A DNA stretch of 7,901 nucleotides. Origin: Chitinophagaceae bacterium (lineage in GTDB: Bacteria; Bacteroidota; Bacteroidia; Chitinophagales; Chitinophagaceae). The stretch is taken from NCBI GenBank assembly GCA_003167015.1, contig PMUF01000499.1, forward strand, positions 1,757 through 9,657, read 5' to 3'. The position numbers were made by a program, and so were the translations under genes. Below are positions 6,424-7,901 of the stretch, piece by piece. The notes beneath the pieces are model-generated. The model searched no databases. It saw only the letters and a program-made list of their open reading frames with translations, and was not told the origin of the DNA. The stretch's first letter is position 1, and the number at the start of each line of letters is the position of its first letter.

Positions 6424-7520
6424 CCCAAAAAAATACCCATATAAATTGCCATCACGCGCCCGCGCATCGATGGATCTGTTGAAAGCTGCACCAGACTGTT
6501 GGCCGTCGTTGTAAACATTTGCGTCGTTGCCCCAAGTGCCACCAGAGCAAAACCGAATAAGGCTGCTTCTGGCATCAACGCAGCGAAGCTGCCGACAAGT
6601 CCAAATCCCAATGCACTGAGTATTAAAAAGGACAGATTGGGTGTCGCTCTTCCCGCCACGTGCAAAGCACCGACAATTGAACCAATCGCCATCATAGAAG
6701 ACAACAGGCCGTAAAGATGGGCCCCGCCGTGAAATGTCGTAATCGACATCGTGGAAATAAACACCGGGAAATTGAGTCCGTAAGTGCCGACGATAAATAG
6801 CATAACCAGCGCCATGATCAGTTCTGGCTTTTGCCTGATATAAGCCAGTCCTGCCAAAAATCCGCCATTTGGGTTGCGCTCACGGGCCATGGGATGAAAT
6901 TCGCTCACCCGCATTTTCATGAGGGAGGCAATGACAGCGATAAAAGAAGCGCTATTGAAAATAAACACCCAGCCGGCACCGATTATTGAAATCAATACGC
7001 CACCAATGGCTGGCCCAATTAATTGGGCAAGATTAAACAAGGAAGAATTCAATGCGATCGCATTCGGCAGATCTTCATCGCCAACCAATTCCGCAATAAA
7101 TGTCTGCCTCGCGGGAGAATCAAAAGCGGTAATGCAGCCCATGATTCCTGCAAAACAATACACCTGCCATAAGGTGACGTGACCAGATAAAACAAGAACA
7201 CCGAGACCCAGCGCAGTCAATGCCAGCGCTGATTGCGTCACGATTAACAGTCTGCGGCGATCCACATGATCAGCCACCCTGCCCGCTAACGACATCAGCA
7301 CGATAGGCGGGCCGAACTGGAGCGCCATCACCACACCGACAGCGGTACCGCTGTGATTAGTCAACTCTGAAAGAACAAGCCAGTTCTGTGCGATACGCTG
7401 CATCCAGGTTCCCACATTGGATACGAGCGCGCCCGCCGACCAGATACGAAAGTTATACATTTCCAGAGAACGAAATGTATTTTTTATGCGCGAATAAAGC
7501 TGGCTGTCTGGATTATCCAA
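6375..7520 (-). pseudogene. MFS_3 (EntS-like) transporter truncated before its last helices
   Basis: The frame encodes 381 residues, of which about 366 belong to an MFS permease of the enterobactin-exporter/MFS_3 type. Marks are the TM1 segment AGALVSNVGTWMQRIAQNWL (29-48), motif A GRVADHVDRRR (80-90), FDSPARQTF (133-141), LIGPAIGG (167-174) and the late MRGRVMAIYMGIFLG motif (352-366). Family members continue with a GTP-x-GAP-x-x-GW segment and two further helices, to about 410-430 residues. Here the protein instead runs into 15 unrelated residues (CTGYRSWETVAISIN) read out of frame from the neighbouring gene. The start at 7520 is TTG, directly after an in-frame TGA at 7526-7524. The ATG at 7460 would cut into the conserved RSLEMYNFRIW stretch before TM1, so the TTG start is preferred, though uncertain. 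Substrate unknown; probably non-functional. Confidence 0.75.
6417..6425. other. Junction between two truncated genes
   Basis: On the minus strand, homology to the MFS permease ends at the codons for LG(C/T), at 6428-6417. From about 6416 onward the glycosyltransferase-like frame, shifted relative to the MFS frame, is the one with protein-like content. Neither partner has its natural end here. No insertion-sequence end, target-site duplication or long repeat is visible at the join. A deletion, an illegitimate recombination or an assembly chimera would all give this picture. Confidence 0.6.
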
Positions 7521-7536
7521 AAATCACCTAACCGAT

Positions 7537-7731
7537 CTAATTTGAATATACACATGCGATTCCATTGTCATCAGTGCCAACAGAGAAGGTAGGACCATAG
7601 AAAACACCGTTAGCCAGAATTAAGTCCGCGACAGGATGAAATGCGGTCACTGGTAATACGTCCAAATGAATACAACTGAGTTGGTTTCGATAAACAAATA
7701 TGAATTCTAACGAAAGGTTGCCTACAAAAAT
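7537..7731 (-). other. Coding-like stretch without a start codon, possible gene remnant
   Basis: An open frame of 64 codons on the minus strand runs from just after a TAA at 7734-7732 to a TAG at 7539-7537. It has no ATG. The second half has a protein-like composition (AFHPVADLILANGVFYGPTF), but I do not recognise a family. It could be the C-terminal remnant of a lost gene or chance. The surrounding 7521-7901 gap otherwise holds the possible promoter and the right-end terminator. Confidence 0.2.
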
Positions 7732-7757
7732 TTAAGATTAGTGTTTTATTGTAACAA
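7729..7757 (-). promoter_or_regulatory. Possible sigma-70-like promoter for the truncated MFS gene
   Basis: On the minus strand, TTGTTA (7757-7752) is followed, 17 bases on, by TAAATT (7734-7729), each matching four of six consensus positions. The leader to the TTG start at 7520 would be about 200 bases. It contains a 24-codon frame (7598-7524, starting MVLPSLLALM) that ends three bases before that TTG, so coupled translation is possible. This is weak evidence. Confidence 0.25.
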
Positions 7758-7864
7758 GGCTGAATTTTACGTGGCTATTGGCGGTAAATGATATGCGCGC
7801 CGCAGCGATGTCGATTCGCCCGATCACTCTAGGTTTTTTCAGACAACTAAACATCGTAACGCAC

Positions 7865-7885
7865 AAAAAAATGCCACACGGCATT
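7865..7885 (-). terminator. Rho-independent terminator of a gene beyond the right edge
   Basis: On the minus strand, AATGCC (7885-7880) pairs with GGCATT (7875-7870) across a GTGT loop and runs into a T-run (7870-7865). This implies a minus-strand gene ending just right of 7885, outside the window, and separates it from the truncated MFS gene. The stem is only six pairs. Confidence 0.55.
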
Positions 7886-7901
7886 CTGAATTTCTCGTGC
7901 T

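Noticed and set aside
7793..7901. Plus-strand open frame starting MRAAAMSIRPITL and running off the right edge
   Set aside because: It reads straight through the minus-strand terminator hairpin, has no Shine-Dalgarno, promoter or recognisable family, and is only 36 codons before the edge.
1..7901. CRISPR arrays, tRNA or rRNA genes, and insertion-sequence ends
   Set aside because: I saw no regularly spaced direct repeats, no tRNA-like cloverleaf, no rRNA sequence, and no transposase or terminal inverted repeats.

Overview
The window looks like chromosomal DNA of a Bacteroidota, most likely of the Chitinophaga type (inference). The reasons are a lipoprotein with a YD-repeat-like body, a match to the Bacteroidota promoter pattern (TTG, about 20 bases, TAnnTTTG), weak or absent Shine-Dalgarno (SD) sites at the larger genes, and the mix of protein families. 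The last ~1.5 kb (about 6425-7901) may have another history.

Layout. Minus strand, 4-1142: a predicted lipoprotein (4-786) with a recognisable promoter, and a small cytoplasmic protein of unknown function (900-1142). A divergent intergenic region (1143-1281) carries overlapping inverted repeats just before the next gene. Plus strand, 1282-5435: three closely spaced genes that look like one operon. They are a FIST-domain sensor (1282-2424), a soluble hybrid histidine kinase/receiver (2453-3985) and a 14-TM DHA2-type drug/metabolite exporter (4023-5435). At 5436-5676 there is no ordinary gene, but there is a striking run of RNA hairpins. It has a perfect Shine-Dalgarno, a five-codon reading frame and an intrinsic terminator, and is a candidate small RNA. 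Minus strand, 5677-7520: two membrane-protein fragments joined out of frame at about 6417-6425. One is the C-terminal part of a glycosyltransferase-like membrane protein, the other an MFS transporter lacking its last helices. The final 380 bases hold a possible promoter, a decayed-looking coding stretch and a minus-strand terminator.

How the genes may work together. A stand-alone FIST protein directly followed by a soluble hybrid kinase resembles the arrangement of NosP (a haem-binding nitric-oxide sensor of the FIST type) and its kinase NahK in Proteobacteria. Here the pair is followed by an exporter. The kinase has a receiver but no DNA-binding output domain and no HPt, so the signal must leave through proteins encoded elsewhere. 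The best candidates for something new are the 5500-5652 RNA element and the FIST/kinase/exporter cassette. The 6417-6425 junction is either a real rearrangement or an assembly chimera and should be settled before the right end is interpreted.
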